Positions 8,296 through 16,519 of a stretch of 64,000 nucleotides of DNA are shown piece after piece. The notes under the pieces were generated by a model. The model did no database searches. It was not told where the DNA came from and saw nothing but the letters and a program-made list of their open reading frames with translations. The position numbers were made by a program, and so were the translations under genes. The stretch covers positions 1 to 64,000 of IMG/VR virus record IMGVR_UViG_3300009184_000039. The stretch is one strand, 5' to 3'. Numbering within the stretch: the stretch's first letter is position 1; each line of letters starts with the position of its first letter. Source of the stretch: a virus.

Positions 8296-9441
8296 ATGAA
8301 TTCAAAAACTTTTTGTTTAGCCCCTTGGGTTAGTACCTGTGTATTACCAACTGGAAAATTGGCACCCTGTTGCCAATGGACAGGAATGTCGGACATTAAT
8401 TTTCAAGAGTTTGATTCTTGGATAAATTCAGATTATCTCCAAAATATTAGAAAACGCATGTATGAAGGAGAACAAATTTCAGAGTGTAACAAGTGCTGGA
8501 AGGATGAAAGTGTTGGCAAACAAAGTTTAAGAGAGATTTATAATCGTGAGTTTTCTAAATTTTCGATTCGAGACAGTATTAATAAAACTTGGCAAGTAAA
8601 AGACAGTGTATGTGCCTTGGATCTTAAACTTGGAAATTTGTGCAATTTAAAATGTGTCATGTGTAACCCATTTTCAAGTAGCCAATTATTAACTGAATAC
8701 AAAACACATTCAGAACAATTTGACAATTTAAAAACTTATTCAATAGAGTTCTTAGAGGAAGATTTTTCATGGCCGCTGACGGAGGCTTTTAAGATGTTTC
8801 TAAGTAAGTTTCAAAATCAAATTAAATGGATTAAATTTACTGGCGGCGAACCAACAATCATTCCGCATGTGTTGGATGTACTAGATAATATAAATTGTGC
8901 CTCAGAGACAACAGTAAGTTTTACTACCAATGCTACAAAACTTGACCAAAAATTTATCGACAAAATTAAAAAATTTAATACAGTCTGGTTAAGTGTCAGT
9001 CTTGAAGGAATAGAAGAACATAACGATCAGATTAGATTTTTATCCAACTGGAATGAAGTAGAAAAAAATATCTTGAGAGTTTGTAATTTACCAAACGTAT
9101 ATTTTAATATTAATTATGTTTTGCAATGCTTTAGTGTGTCTACTTTTATACCTCTATTAAAGTGGTGTGAAAAACATCAAATTACACTATGTATTCTAAA
9201 ATTATCAAACCCGGACTATTTGAGTATAGACGGAGTAGACATAAATATCATAAACAAATTTGCAGATAGTCTTAGCGAATTAAATTTAACTAAAAATCAA
9301 AATGTAATATTGCAAGTGCTGGGCCACCTGCAAACACACAAATACAGTAAAGACCTTGCCCGACAACGGCATGAATATTTACAACTAATAGATTCTATTA
9401 GATCAACAAAAACAGATCAAATTATTCAGGAAATGACATGA
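8296..9441 (+). CDS. Radical SAM protein with SPASM/twitch-like cysteines
   Basis: 381 residues. The radical SAM cluster motif is C116-x3-C120-x2-C123 (NLCNLKCVMCNP), followed by FTGGEPTI (the GGE motif) and SVSLEG. Extra cysteines at the N-terminus (CLAPWVSTC, LAPCCQW and a CNKCW pair) resemble the auxiliary-cluster part of 'twitch' or SPASM proteins. Such enzymes use S-adenosylmethionine radicals to modify peptides or small molecules; the substrate here is unknown. The gene is strikingly AT-rich compared with nrdA and nrdB on either side, so it looks inserted. It overlaps nrdB by 4 bases. Confidence 0.85.
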   Translation: MNSKTFCLAPWVSTCVLPTGKLAPCCQWTGMSDINFQEFDSWINSDYLQNIRKRMYEGEQISECNKCWKDESVGKQSLREIYNREFSKFSIRDSINKTWQVKDSVCALDLKLGNLCNLKCVMCNPFSSSQLLTEYKTHSEQFDNLKTYSIEFLEEDFSWPLTEAFKMFLSKFQNQIKWIKFTGGEPTIIPHVLDVLDNINCASETTVSFTTNATKLDQKFIDKIKKFNTVWLSVSLEGIEEHNDQIRFLSNWNEVEKNILRVCNLPNVYFNINYVLQCFSVSTFIPLLKWCEKHQITLCILKLSNPDYLSIDGVDINIINKFADSLSELNLTKNQNVILQVLGHLQTHKYSKDLARQRHEYLQLIDSIRSTKTDQIIQEMT

Positions 9442-10538
9442 GTCAAGCACAATACAATTTAAAAACAAAAACAGATTATCTCAGTCGCAAGATGTTCTTG
9501 GATCCAGCAGGGCCTGTGACCGTACAACGATTTGAAGAAGTCAAATATAACAAACTGGTCAAGTACGAACAAGAAGCACGTGGTTTCTTTTGGGTGCCAG
9601 AGGAAATATCTTTGACCAAAGACGCACAAGACTTCAAAGACGCCAGTGACACTGTCAAGCATATCTTTACATCAAACTTGCTACGTCAAACAGCACTAGA
9701 CAGTTTGCAAGGTCGTGGTCCTAGTCAAATTTTTACGCCGGTAGTGTCAATCCCAGAACTAGAAGCACTAGTATACAACTGGACATTCTTTGAAACAAAC
9801 ATTCACTCACGCAGTTATAGTCATATCATTCGCAACATCTACAACGTGCCCAAGGATGTGTTCAACACAATTCATGATACACAAGAGATTGTGGACATGG
9901 CATCAAGTGTTGGCAACTACTACGACCGACTACACATGATCAACTGTCGCAAAGAACTGTTAGAAGAATTTCCTGAGCGTGAACATATCAAAGCCGTCTG
10001 GTTGGCACTCAATGCCAGTTATGCGTTAGAAGCATTCCGCTTTATGGTATCATTTGCCACAAGCCTAGCCATGGTAGAGAACAAGATCTTTATCGGCAAC
10101 GGCAACATTATTCAGTTGATCCTGCAAGATGAAATGCTACACAAAGAGTGGACAGCATGGTTGATCAATCAAGTGATCAAAGAGGATGCACGTTTTGCCG
10201 CTGTCAAAACTGAATGTGAAGCAGAAGTATACCAAATGTATCTAGATGTTATTCGTGAAGAAAAAGCCTGGGCTGACTACTTGTTTAACAAAGGTCCGGT
10301 GATTGGTCTTAATGCAAACATTCTTAAAGACTTTGTGGACTTCACAGCATTCAATGCACTCAAAGAAATTGGCATCAAGTACACAGAAGATCATCCACGT
10401 TCAACACCCATTCCTTGGTTTACCAAGCACGTGGACACCAGCAAGAAACAAACTGCACTGCAAGAGAACGAATCAACTAACTATGTTATTGGAGTCATGA
10501 GTGACAGCATTGATTACGACGAATTACCAGAATTATAA
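9438..10538 (+). CDS. nrdB: Ribonucleotide reductase class Ia, small (radical) subunit
   Basis: 366 residues. The di-iron and tyrosyl-radical region reads ETNIHSRSYSHI (Glu119, His123, Tyr127), with further ligands in ALEAFRF and DEMLHKEW. The C-terminus DYDELPEL is the acidic tail that docks on NrdA. It generates the tyrosyl radical needed by NrdA. Compared with E. coli there appears to be one extra residue between the Glu ligand and the His ligand. The start overlaps the stop of the radical SAM gene. Confidence 0.96.
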   Translation: MSQAQYNLKTKTDYLSRKMFLDPAGPVTVQRFEEVKYNKLVKYEQEARGFFWVPEEISLTKDAQDFKDASDTVKHIFTSNLLRQTALDSLQGRGPSQIFTPVVSIPELEALVYNWTFFETNIHSRSYSHIIRNIYNVPKDVFNTIHDTQEIVDMASSVGNYYDRLHMINCRKELLEEFPEREHIKAVWLALNASYALEAFRFMVSFATSLAMVENKIFIGNGNIIQLILQDEMLHKEWTAWLINQVIKEDARFAAVKTECEAEVYQMYLDVIREEKAWADYLFNKGPVIGLNANILKDFVDFTAFNALKEIGIKYTEDHPRSTPIPWFTKHVDTSKKQTALQENESTNYVIGVMSDSIDYDELPEL

Positions 10539-10552
10539 CAAGGAAAATAAAA

Positions 10553-10783
10553 ATGAAAGCAATTGTATGGTCAAAAGACCAGTGCCCTTATTGCACTCAA
10601 GCAAAGGCATTGTTAGAAAGCCGAGGTATCGAGTATGAAGAACGCAATATCAATAACGGTTGGGACAAAGAAGATTTACTGGCGGCAGTACCAACGGCTA
10701 GAACATTACCACAAATTTTCCTAGATGAAGAATTAGTGGGCGGATTCACAGAACTTAGACAAAGGTTAACACATGCTACTTGA
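10553..10783 (+). CDS. grx: Glutaredoxin, electron donor for ribonucleotide reductase
   Basis: 76 residues. The active site is CPYC at residues 11-14, followed by the TLPQIFLDE cis-proline segment and VGGFTEL glutathione-binding turn. AAGGA precedes the ATG. Placed right after nrdB, it most likely reduces the NrdA C-terminal cysteines using host glutathione. It overlaps the next gene by 11 bases. Confidence 0.95.
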   Translation: MKAIVWSKDQCPYCTQAKALLESRGIEYEERNINNGWDKEDLLAAVPTARTLPQIFLDEELVGGFTELRQRLTHAT

Positions 10784-11069
10784 AATTGACAAAGGACTCG
10801 CCGAAGGCGACGTGGTTACACTCAAACTCACATCAGGTGAGGAGATTGTGGCACGATTGGACAAAGAGACTGACACACACTACAGACTAACCAAGCCCAT
10901 GGTGATTGCCATGGGACCGAACGGTCCAGGGTTGTTGCCTTACTTGTTTACAGTGAGTCCGGACAAGACTATTGGCCTATCCAAAGGTACCGTGACTGTG
11001 GCTGTGACTTCGGACAAACAGTTTGCAAGTCAATACATGCAGAGCACAACCAACATACAAATGGTTTAA
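10773..11069 (+). CDS. Small beta-rich protein, Sm-like fold possible
   Basis: 98 residues, no membrane segment. Residues 10-60 alternate in a strand pattern around LKLTSGEEIVARL, which resembles the first strands of Sm/Hfq-like or SH3-like barrels. This is a weak resemblance, not a firm family call. It is translated from within the glutaredoxin gene, so it belongs to the nrd operon. Confidence 0.65.
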   Translation: MLLEIDKGLAEGDVVTLKLTSGEEIVARLDKETDTHYRLTKPMVIAMGPNGPGLLPYLFTVSPDKTIGLSKGTVTVAVTSDKQFASQYMQSTTNIQMV

Positions 11070-11088
11070 CGCACCAGATTTCTACTTC

Positions 11089-11096
11089 CATAAATA
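11089..11096 (+). promoter_or_regulatory. Late promoter-like element CATAAATA
   Basis: The element ends four bases before the next ATG. If transcription starts about six bases after its last A, as at T4 late promoters, the message would begin at the start codon. Confidence 0.45.
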
Positions 11097-11100
11097 ATCA

Positions 11101-11316
11101 ATGGGACATCGCTTTGTAATCATGCACAACGAACAGTTGTCGGAATACACCGAGTACGAGCAAATTCCCAGTGAATTTGATCACGTGATAGAGTTTGCTC
11201 CTGAAATCCCGCCAGGACCGCACACTGATCAAGATCATGAAGAAATTGATCAGTGGCAGACTAAATTTGAAAGATTAATGGAAATAGAATATGCCAGCAG
11301 CCGCAAGAAAGAGTGA
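11101..11316 (+). CDS. Small acidic phage protein
   Basis: 71 residues, rich in Glu, Asp and His, no membrane segment. No family recognised. It starts directly behind a CATAAATA element without a clear ribosome site, and its 3' end overlaps the PAAR gene by 26 bases, so it belongs with the tail-tip block. Confidence 0.65.
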   Translation: MGHRFVIMHNEQLSEYTEYEQIPSEFDHVIEFAPEIPPGPHTDQDHEEIDQWQTKFERLMEIEYASSRKKE

Positions 11317-11674
11317 TAAGTGTGTGCCACATTGCTCGCCTTTTACCGTGGCAAAGGGCAGTGCCGATGTGTTTACTGATGGCAAAGCGGCATCTCGCGT
11401 GGGCGACACAGTTACCTCTCACAAAACACCCGGTGGCGGTGCGGCAGCGGGACAAGCAGCCAGCATAGGAGCAAAGTTTGCTCCACCTCCTTACAGTTTT
11501 GCTTTGATGGCCGTGGGCTTTGTGATGAAAAAATGTACTGACCATGCGCCGGCAATTGCCACAGGTTCCAGTAGTGTTTTTATAAATGGCAAGCCAGCCG
11601 CCTTTGTTGGTAGTAGTATAACTGGATGTACCAGTGTGTCTGCTGGCAGTCAAACTGTGTTTATTGGTAGATAA
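11291..11674 (+). CDS. PAAR-domain tail spike tip protein
   Basis: 127 residues. The repeated PAAR pattern is clear: MPAAARKSD at the start, SADVFTDGKAASRVGD, then GSSSVFINGKPAAFVGS and AGSQTVFIGR at the end. PAAR proteins form the sharp cone at the end of contractile tail spikes and type VI secretion spikes, binding metal near the tip. Cysteines and histidines (KCVPHCSPF) could be ligands. This supports a contractile-tailed (myovirus) phage. Confidence 0.92.
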   Translation: MPAAARKSDKCVPHCSPFTVAKGSADVFTDGKAASRVGDTVTSHKTPGGGAAAGQAASIGAKFAPPPYSFALMAVGFVMKKCTDHAPAIATGSSSVFINGKPAAFVGSSITGCTSVSAGSQTVFIGR

Positions 11675-11675
11675 C

Positions 11676-12965
11676 GTGCCTTCAATTTTGACCCCATTAC
11701 AAATGATCGCGGGTGCCACACTCAGCAACAATCAAGGTGTGGCCATTGCTACCAATTTTACCAACGCCATCTCTTCTTATACCGGCACCACGTTACTTGC
11801 ACCATTGTTTGTGGCCTTGGGCAACAGCGCCAATGCCAACTTGAGCGTGACTACTCTCAACAGTCTTGAGGTCATGGCCGCCAACAGTTGTCCTGCATTG
11901 GCAGACAGCACACCTGTATCATATGCCAGCAACATAGGCAACATACTAGGTCCACGAATACAAACAACATTCACCACAAACTATACCACATTCAGCGGAA
12001 ATATTAACGGTAATGTATTGACTGTGACCAGTACGCCGGCACCAAATCTCATATACGTGGGATTACAAATAGGTGCTGTGGGGACCAGTGCCAACACTTT
12101 TATCACAGCCGACATCAGCGGTGGTGGCGGCGCAGGCGATTATGAAATAACTCCTGACCAAGATGTTCCTGATACCACAATAGCCGCCAATCCATCATAT
12201 GCCTCTTATGGCAATAGTATTGCAGGATTTACTGGAGTCATAACTGACATTGGTAATACCTATCTTGGTCAAGGCAATACTACAGTTTTTGCACAGGTGT
12301 TTTCAGCCGCACAAGGTTACATAAATCAAAACAATGATTTTATCAACACTGCCTACAACAGTCAAACCTATCTAGGCAGTACGTTTACTTCCATGAACAG
12401 TTTGATAACTGGTAACTTGACCGATGTCAACCTGGCCTTGCCTTCTTTTGGTAGTGATCTAGCAAGACTTGGATATTTGATTGATCTAGCCAACCTGGGC
12501 AACTTTGGATTACCTAGTACTGTGTTCCGGCAGTTGGCCACAGTGACCAACCTAACTCCCAGAATCACCATAGCACTCAAACAGGTGGGATTCACTACCA
12601 TACAAATTGAACGCATTACTGACCCTGACGCCACACTGACTGATACTGAAGAAGCCAAACTATATCGAGCCATGTTGTTGGTAACTGATGTGGCACTACA
12701 ACAGGTATGTGACATTCTCAGAATCACTTTGCCAGTGGCAGGTGTGAACACAACTCAACCACAGAATCCTGGACTGACCTCCATGGCCGACTTGTTGAAT
12801 CCTGTAAAAATCTTTCCTACCAGTTATGCCAGCCTCACAGTGAGAACTTACAATCAAAATACCACCAGTGAGTTGCGAGCCATCTATCTAGATGCAACTG
12901 GTAATGTCAACAGCAATTTGTTACAGTACCTGCCAAGGTATGTATTAACGGTGGTGCCAGCATGA
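11676..12965 (+). CDS. Probable tail or baseplate protein
   Basis: 429 residues from a GTG one base after the PAAR stop; a longer frame inside the PAAR gene is less likely. The protein is Ala/Thr/Asn/Ser-rich with no signal peptide, typical of virion proteins. Position directly behind PAAR and before a similar-looking gene suggests a tail-tip or baseplate component. No named family recognised. Confidence 0.7.
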   Translation: MPSILTPLQMIAGATLSNNQGVAIATNFTNAISSYTGTTLLAPLFVALGNSANANLSVTTLNSLEVMAANSCPALADSTPVSYASNIGNILGPRIQTTFTTNYTTFSGNINGNVLTVTSTPAPNLIYVGLQIGAVGTSANTFITADISGGGGAGDYEITPDQDVPDTTIAANPSYASYGNSIAGFTGVITDIGNTYLGQGNTTVFAQVFSAAQGYINQNNDFINTAYNSQTYLGSTFTSMNSLITGNLTDVNLALPSFGSDLARLGYLIDLANLGNFGLPSTVFRQLATVTNLTPRITIALKQVGFTTIQIERITDPDATLTDTEEAKLYRAMLLVTDVALQQVCDILRITLPVAGVNTTQPQNPGLTSMADLLNPVKIFPTSYASLTVRTYNQNTTSELRAIYLDATGNVNSNLLQYLPRYVLTVVPA

Positions 12966-13909
12966 TTACCTATGAACGATTGAGCAAAATTATACCTGCT
13001 GACCAAGCCTTGGCCTGCAAGGCTGTAAGTGTGAGCCTGCAACAAATAAAAAATGTCAGCACACTGTCATCGCCGCAGTTGGCTGTGGCCTTTGTGGCCA
13101 CTGTGACCACCAAGGATCTTGATCAAATCAATGCACTCACAGTGGCAGTACCAGCCAACGTGGCTGCCTACTATACTGACACCTACGCCACAGGCACCGG
13201 CACAGGTAACACCTTGGTACTGACAGACTTGCTGGGTGCCGCTGTGGGTATAACCTATATAGATCAATTGAACAATGTGGTGACCACACTGAACTCAGTT
13301 GGTAACGTGGGCGGCTTATCTAATCTAACAACCATTTACACCAGAATGGAAAACACAGTAAACGGTGTTTATGGCAATGCTGTGTCGGGTCCGGTTACCA
13401 TCCCTGCAGGTTATGCCGCGGGTACCTATGCCAATGCAGATGTGGCATTTAGTACAGCACTGATTCCCAATGCTGTGGTTGAAATTGGCAATGTTGTCAC
13501 AGCATACCCAACCGAAACCACATCAATGAATACAGAGTTTGATACCATGGCACAAAAGGTTCTAACTGAAAGCAACAACTTGACCTTGGCCACTATAAAC
13601 ATAGCCGAACTAACCACTACTGATCGTGGTCCGGTCATGAGTTTTGTTGAAAGCCTGCCCACATATGGCGTCAACCGAGAGCAAAATGGGCCCACCTGGT
13701 TCCTGGAGCAAGTGGCAGATTTAACCACACTGGGCGGGCAAGCAATTGTGGGCTGTTTGCGTGAGGGGCAAAATCTTGTGATTCTTAATAATGCGGGAAT
13801 TGGGGTAGATACCAATATCCCCAGCCAGCCCAGTTCGCCCAATCCGGTTGCAAATCTTATCCCAGCCACGTATACTGAAGCACAAGCAGCCAATTTAGTG
13901 GTAAAATAA
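12962..13909 (+). CDS. Probable tail or baseplate protein
   Basis: 315 residues, overlapping the previous gene by 4 bases. Composition resembles its neighbour (Ala, Thr, Val, Asn-rich, few charges), and both contain repeated NLTT/TLNS-like segments. Residues around 205-260 are richer in Gly, Pro and Trp. A virion role is inferred from context. Confidence 0.68.
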   Translation: MITYERLSKIIPADQALACKAVSVSLQQIKNVSTLSSPQLAVAFVATVTTKDLDQINALTVAVPANVAAYYTDTYATGTGTGNTLVLTDLLGAAVGITYIDQLNNVVTTLNSVGNVGGLSNLTTIYTRMENTVNGVYGNAVSGPVTIPAGYAAGTYANADVAFSTALIPNAVVEIGNVVTAYPTETTSMNTEFDTMAQKVLTESNNLTLATINIAELTTTDRGPVMSFVESLPTYGVNREQNGPTWFLEQVADLTTLGGQAIVGCLREGQNLVILNNAGIGVDTNIPSQPSSPNPVANLIPATYTEAQAANLVVK

Positions 13910-13930
13910 ACATCTAATACGTGTTTCTAC

Positions 13931-13962
13931 TAAATATTATTCTGTGTTTATAACTGAACACA
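13931..13962 (+). promoter_or_regulatory. Late-type promoter followed by a 5' stem-loop
   Basis: TAAATA is followed, exactly where a T4-type start would lie, by TGTGTT-8-AACACA (6-base arms). AAAAGGA then precedes the outer-membrane protein gene. The same order (promoter, hairpin at the transcript start) recurs at six other places in the window. Confidence 0.45.
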
Positions 13963-13985
13963 ATCTTTTTAAAAGGAAAAACTAA

Positions 13986-14525
13986 ATGAAGAAAATCTTC
14001 GCAATCTTGGCTTTGGCCATCACAGGTACTGCATTTGCAGCCGACAGTTTCACTGTCGAAGGTCAGCACATCAACAACGCAGGTGCTGCCGCTCAACAAC
14101 AATATGTTTTGGGTGTAAAGAAAGAGTTCAACGGCTTCGCTGGTGACTTGGCAGTGTCTAATGCACAAACTGAAGGTACCAACGCTTTGAGCACACGCCT
14201 TGAAGCCGGTGCTACAGTACCCGGTCCAGTTGGATTGTATGCTCGTGCCGCAATTGGTCAAAAGTATAGCAACACCACAGACTTCTCATACTACTCAGTT
14301 GAGCCAGGCATTGCCGCTCCAATTGGTTATGGGTTGACTGCTAAGTTTGGATATCGTTTCCGTAGTGCTTTTGATGGCTCACAGAACAATGACCAAACAC
14401 AAACAGCACGTTACTCATTGGCTTATGCTTTGAGTAAAGACGATACTGTTGCTGTCAAGTATGACCGTGTCAAAGGCGACAGCAATCAAAAGGTTGTTAG
14501 TGTAGCATACACACGTGGTTTCTAA
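13986..14525 (+). CDS. Outer-membrane beta-barrel protein
   Basis: 179 residues. Residues 1-19 form a clean signal peptide (MKKIFAILALAITGTAFA, cleaved before AD). The mature part alternates polar and hydrophobic residues in strands of about ten, and the chain ends in aromatic Phe (YTRGF), the usual signal recognised by the BAM machinery. A small eight-stranded OmpA/OmpW-like or porin-like barrel is likely. In a phage this could alter host permeability or mask receptors against superinfection; both are inferences. It is followed by a strong terminator. Confidence 0.8.
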   Translation: MKKIFAILALAITGTAFAADSFTVEGQHINNAGAAAQQQYVLGVKKEFNGFAGDLAVSNAQTEGTNALSTRLEAGATVPGPVGLYARAAIGQKYSNTTDFSYYSVEPGIAAPIGYGLTAKFGYRFRSAFDGSQNNDQTQTARYSLAYALSKDDTVAVKYDRVKGDSNQKVVSVAYTRGF

Positions 14526-14554
14526 AAAGTAACACTTTTTATTACCCCGAAAAG

Positions 14555-14572
14555 GTAATACTCAAGTACTAC
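14555..14572 (+). repeat. Recurring short hairpin (GTARTACT-type), copy 1
   Basis: GTAATACT-CA-AGTACTAC forms 8-base arms with one G-T wobble and a 2-base turn. Close relatives occur at 41969, 50455, 53075 and 62842, always between genes and always just before a sigma70-type promoter. Confidence 0.6.
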
Positions 14573-14602
14573 AAAACCCTGCCCAGTGCAGGGTTTTCTT
14601 TT
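14573..14602 (+). terminator. Rho-independent terminator
   Basis: AAAACCCTGC, loop CCAGT, GCAGGGTTTT followed by CTTTT. It ends the outer-membrane protein transcript just upstream of the next promoter. Confidence 0.85.
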
Positions 14603-14605
14603 GAT

Positions 14606-14634
14606 TTGACCAAATATTCAAGATCGGTTATAAT
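14606..14634 (+). promoter_or_regulatory. Sigma70-type promoter, predicted leaderless
   Basis: TTGACC, 17 bases, TATAAT, then only six bases before the next ATG. The start site would fall on the A of the start codon, so the message would lack a leader. Confidence 0.75.
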
Positions 14635-14640
14635 AATAAC

Positions 14641-14874
14641 ATGAAGTTAGAAATCAATGAAATACTACAGTGGGCCGGAGCGGTGTTTATCATCGCGGGA
14701 CACAGTCTTAATGCTGTAGGCCCTAGTGCTTACCCCTATAACATACTTGCCTTCTTTTTAGGCACAATTTTGTTTATGGCCTGGACCATACGTGTTGCAA
14801 ATAAGCCACAGTTGATGGTGAACATTGTGGCATTGTGCATTGGAGCATCGGGACTGGTAAAAGCATTTGGTTGA
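14641..14874 (+). CDS. Small three-helix membrane protein
   Basis: 77 residues with three hydrophobic segments (about 8-25, 32-50, 56-76). The YPYNILAFFLG and PQLMVNIVALCIG pattern faintly recalls half-transporters of the PQ-loop/SemiSWEET or PnuC type, but no diagnostic motif is seen. No ribosome site lies upstream; the promoter's -10 box is six bases away. Transcript probably starts at the ATG. Confidence 0.7.
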   Translation: MKLEINEILQWAGAVFIIAGHSLNAVGPSAYPYNILAFFLGTILFMAWTIRVANKPQLMVNIVALCIGASGLVKAFG

Positions 14875-14899
14875 CTCAAAATTGTCTATTTGCTATAAT
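14871..14899 (+). promoter_or_regulatory. Sigma70-type promoter
   Basis: TTGACT, 17 bases, TATAAT. The -35 box overlaps the stop codon of the upstream gene. A leader of about 25 bases with AAAGGA leads into the 46-residue gene. Confidence 0.8.
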
Positions 14900-14929
14900 A
14901 TACACATAAAGAAACAAAAGGAACTCAAA

Positions 14930-15070
14930 ATGACCGTAGCAGACTTTATTGAAATTCTCCGCACCATGCCCGCAGACGCTCGTGTGGTTGCACATGACAG
15001 CGACTGGGGTTACACCACTCCTCTTGTGGAAGTGGATGACGACGGCGAAGTTGTAATCTCCGCAGGTTGA
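14930..15070 (+). CDS. 46-residue acidic small protein
   Basis: Begins at the ATG after AAAAGGAACTC. The product (MTVADFIEILRTMPADARVV...) has an amphipathic helix followed by strands and an acidic VDDDGEVV turn. Similar short proteins are common in large phages, function unknown. The reading frame extends upstream of this ATG, but only this start has a ribosome site and lies after the promoter. Confidence 0.75.
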   Translation: MTVADFIEILRTMPADARVVAHDSDWGYTTPLVEVDDDGEVVISAG

Positions 15071-15095
15071 CCCAAAATTACCATTTTGTTATAAT
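15067..15095 (+). promoter_or_regulatory. Sigma70-type promoter
   Basis: TTGACC, 17 bases, TATAAT. The -35 box overlaps the preceding stop codon. AAAAAGGAGCC precedes the next ATG. Confidence 0.8.
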
Positions 15096-15125
15096 ACTTG
15101 TATAGAAACTAAAAAGGAGCCTAAG

Positions 15126-15386
15126 ATGACAGAACAACAAAATCGCGAAATTAAAATGTACGGCACCACCGAATCCGCATTGCGTGAAAGTATTGAGCGT
15201 TCAATGACTTTCAAGGTCTCTGGGCCTGCAATGATTGTGGCTGGCATGTTGAGCGACGTGCAAGAAATGATGGCGTATGGCCCTTATGACAGCGACACAC
15301 TTGCTGTGATTCAAGAAGACCAGCGTCAACAACTCAATCGTGCCAAGTGGGTTTTATTTGAATACATGAGCGAGGAAAGAGTATGA
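15126..15386 (+). CDS. Unknown small early-type protein
   Basis: 86 residues, soluble and helical (ALRESIERSMTFKV, then DQRQQLNRAKWVLFEYM). Strong AAGGAGCC ribosome site behind its own promoter. The last bases overlap the next gene's ATG. No family recognised. Confidence 0.72.
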   Translation: MTEQQNREIKMYGTTESALRESIERSMTFKVSGPAMIVAGMLSDVQEMMAYGPYDSDTLAVIQEDQRQQLNRAKWVLFEYMSEERV

Positions 15387-15580
15387 GCAAAATGAGTGAC
15401 ATTAGCACAATGGTAGATGCCATTTGTGAAGACCGTGGCTATGACAGCCTTAAAGAATTTGACTACAGTGACGTTGAGTATCTTGCACAAGAACTTGGCA
15501 TGTCGGTGGTGGCTGTGTGTGCAATCGTGCGCATTGAGGTTCCAGAAAACTGTAGTCCTTTTGCAACAGTCAACAGTTGA
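15383..15580 (+). CDS. Unknown small protein
   Basis: 65 residues, acidic and helical, with a segment (YLAQELGMSVVAVCAIVRI) that could form a helix-turn-helix-like pair, though this is weak. It overlaps the upstream gene by 4 bases and so shares its transcript. Confidence 0.68.
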   Translation: MSKMSDISTMVDAICEDRGYDSLKEFDYSDVEYLAQELGMSVVAVCAIVRIEVPENCSPFATVNS

Positions 15581-15605
15581 CCAAAAATTCGTTTTCGGTT
15601 ACAAT
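15577..15605 (+). promoter_or_regulatory. Sigma70-type promoter
   Basis: TTGACC, 17 bases, TACAAT. The -35 box overlaps the stop of the upstream gene, the same layout as the two promoters before it. Confidence 0.75.
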
Positions 15606-15635
15606 ACAATTTTAATCACTAACAAAGGAAATTTT

Positions 15636-16004
15636 ATGAGTTATACATTTGCAGGTACCAGTGTTACCAAAGGTGTTCTTAAAGTTCGTTTTGCCAACTC
15701 AGATGCTCGTGCAAAACAGTTGGCCAAATTAGGTGACACAGACGTAAACATTGTGCCCTTGCCCCATGTCATGGACAAGATTGCGGCAGTGGCACACTTG
15801 CTAAACTCCGACTTTGCCAAGGATATCTTGGTTCGTGCTGTGCTAGAAGCAGAGATTGCACCCAAGGCAAAAGTCAAAGCACCTCGCACTGTCAAGGTGC
15901 GTGTGAAGTCAGCCCGGCCCAAGGCAAAGGCAAAGACAAAGTCTACAGATGCAACTGAGGCTGAAGTTGATGCGTTGTATGCGGCAGTTTACGGCAACAA
16001 ATAA
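15636..16004 (+). CDS. Unknown protein with basic Lys/Ala-rich tail
   Basis: 122 residues from the ATG after AAAGGAAATTTT; a longer frame reaches upstream through the preceding gene and promoter and is rejected. Residues 1-75 look globular. Residues about 80-108 are strongly basic (KAKVKAPRTVKVRVKSARPK), and the end is acidic. Nucleic-acid binding is possible. Translation runs into the next gene through a shared base. Confidence 0.72.
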   Translation: MSYTFAGTSVTKGVLKVRFANSDARAKQLAKLGDTDVNIVPLPHVMDKIAAVAHLLNSDFAKDILVRAVLEAEIAPKAKVKAPRTVKVRVKSARPKAKAKTKSTDATEAEVDALYAAVYGNK

Positions 16005-16150
16005 TGATAGTCAACGCCTTTTTTGTTTGGCTCAATTGGCGCATTGCTGATTGGTGCTTTGAAAACAACAGCCCCGGTTGGGGCTGGGCAAACATTTTCT
16101 TCAGCGCCTACAACGGTGCTATTATTGCATTTCAGTTATTCGGAGGTTAA
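16004..16150 (+). CDS. 48-residue membrane-associated small protein
   Basis: The ATG shares a base with the stop of the upstream gene. The product is rich in Trp, Phe and Asn (VWLNWRIADWCFENN, then IFFSAYNGAIIAF) and likely inserts in or lies on the membrane. Its last codons supply the CGGAGG ribosome site of the next gene, so it may also act as a coupling cistron. Unknown function. Confidence 0.6.
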   Translation: MIVNAFFVWLNWRIADWCFENNSPGWGWANIFFSAYNGAIIAFQLFGG

Positions 16151-16151
16151 C

Positions 16152-16508
16152 ATGGGATTGGACATGTATGCATACACTGCCGCTAAAGAACAAGCGGACT
16201 CGGAAACTAGCCAGCGTGAAATTGCCTACTGGCGTAAGCATCCTAATCTGCATGGCTGGATGGAACGACTTGCTGAATCAAAAAATGTAGAGTACAGCAC
16301 ATTTAACGGCGTTGAATTGGAACTTACTTGGCAGGATCTAGACGATCTAGAACGTGCAATAACACATGGCCAATTGCCCTCCACATCGGGATTCTTTTTT
16401 GGCAACGAAGCAGATGACTTTTACAAAGAACAAGATCTTGAATTTGTTCGCAAGGCCCGAGCAGAATTGTTCTTGGGACTAAAAGTATTTTATAACTCTT
16501 CATGGTAA
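16152..16508 (+). CDS. Conserved-type phage/bacterial protein of unknown function
   Basis: 118 residues starting MGLDMYAY after CGGAGG; the frame is open further upstream but that part belongs to another gene. Motifs IAYWRKHPNLHGWME and TSGFFFGN, and an ending VFYNSSW, are shared with a widespread uncharacterised family I have seen in phages and bacteria. No catalytic residues can be named. Confidence 0.75.
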   Translation: MGLDMYAYTAAKEQADSETSQREIAYWRKHPNLHGWMERLAESKNVEYSTFNGVELELTWQDLDDLERAITHGQLPSTSGFFFGNEADDFYKEQDLEFVRKARAELFLGLKVFYNSSW

Positions 16509-16519
16509 GGCTGTAAATA

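Noticed and set aside
15417-15635. Upstream extension of the protein starting at 15636
   Set aside because: It would run through the preceding gene and the promoter at 15577; the ATG at 15636 has AAAGGA.
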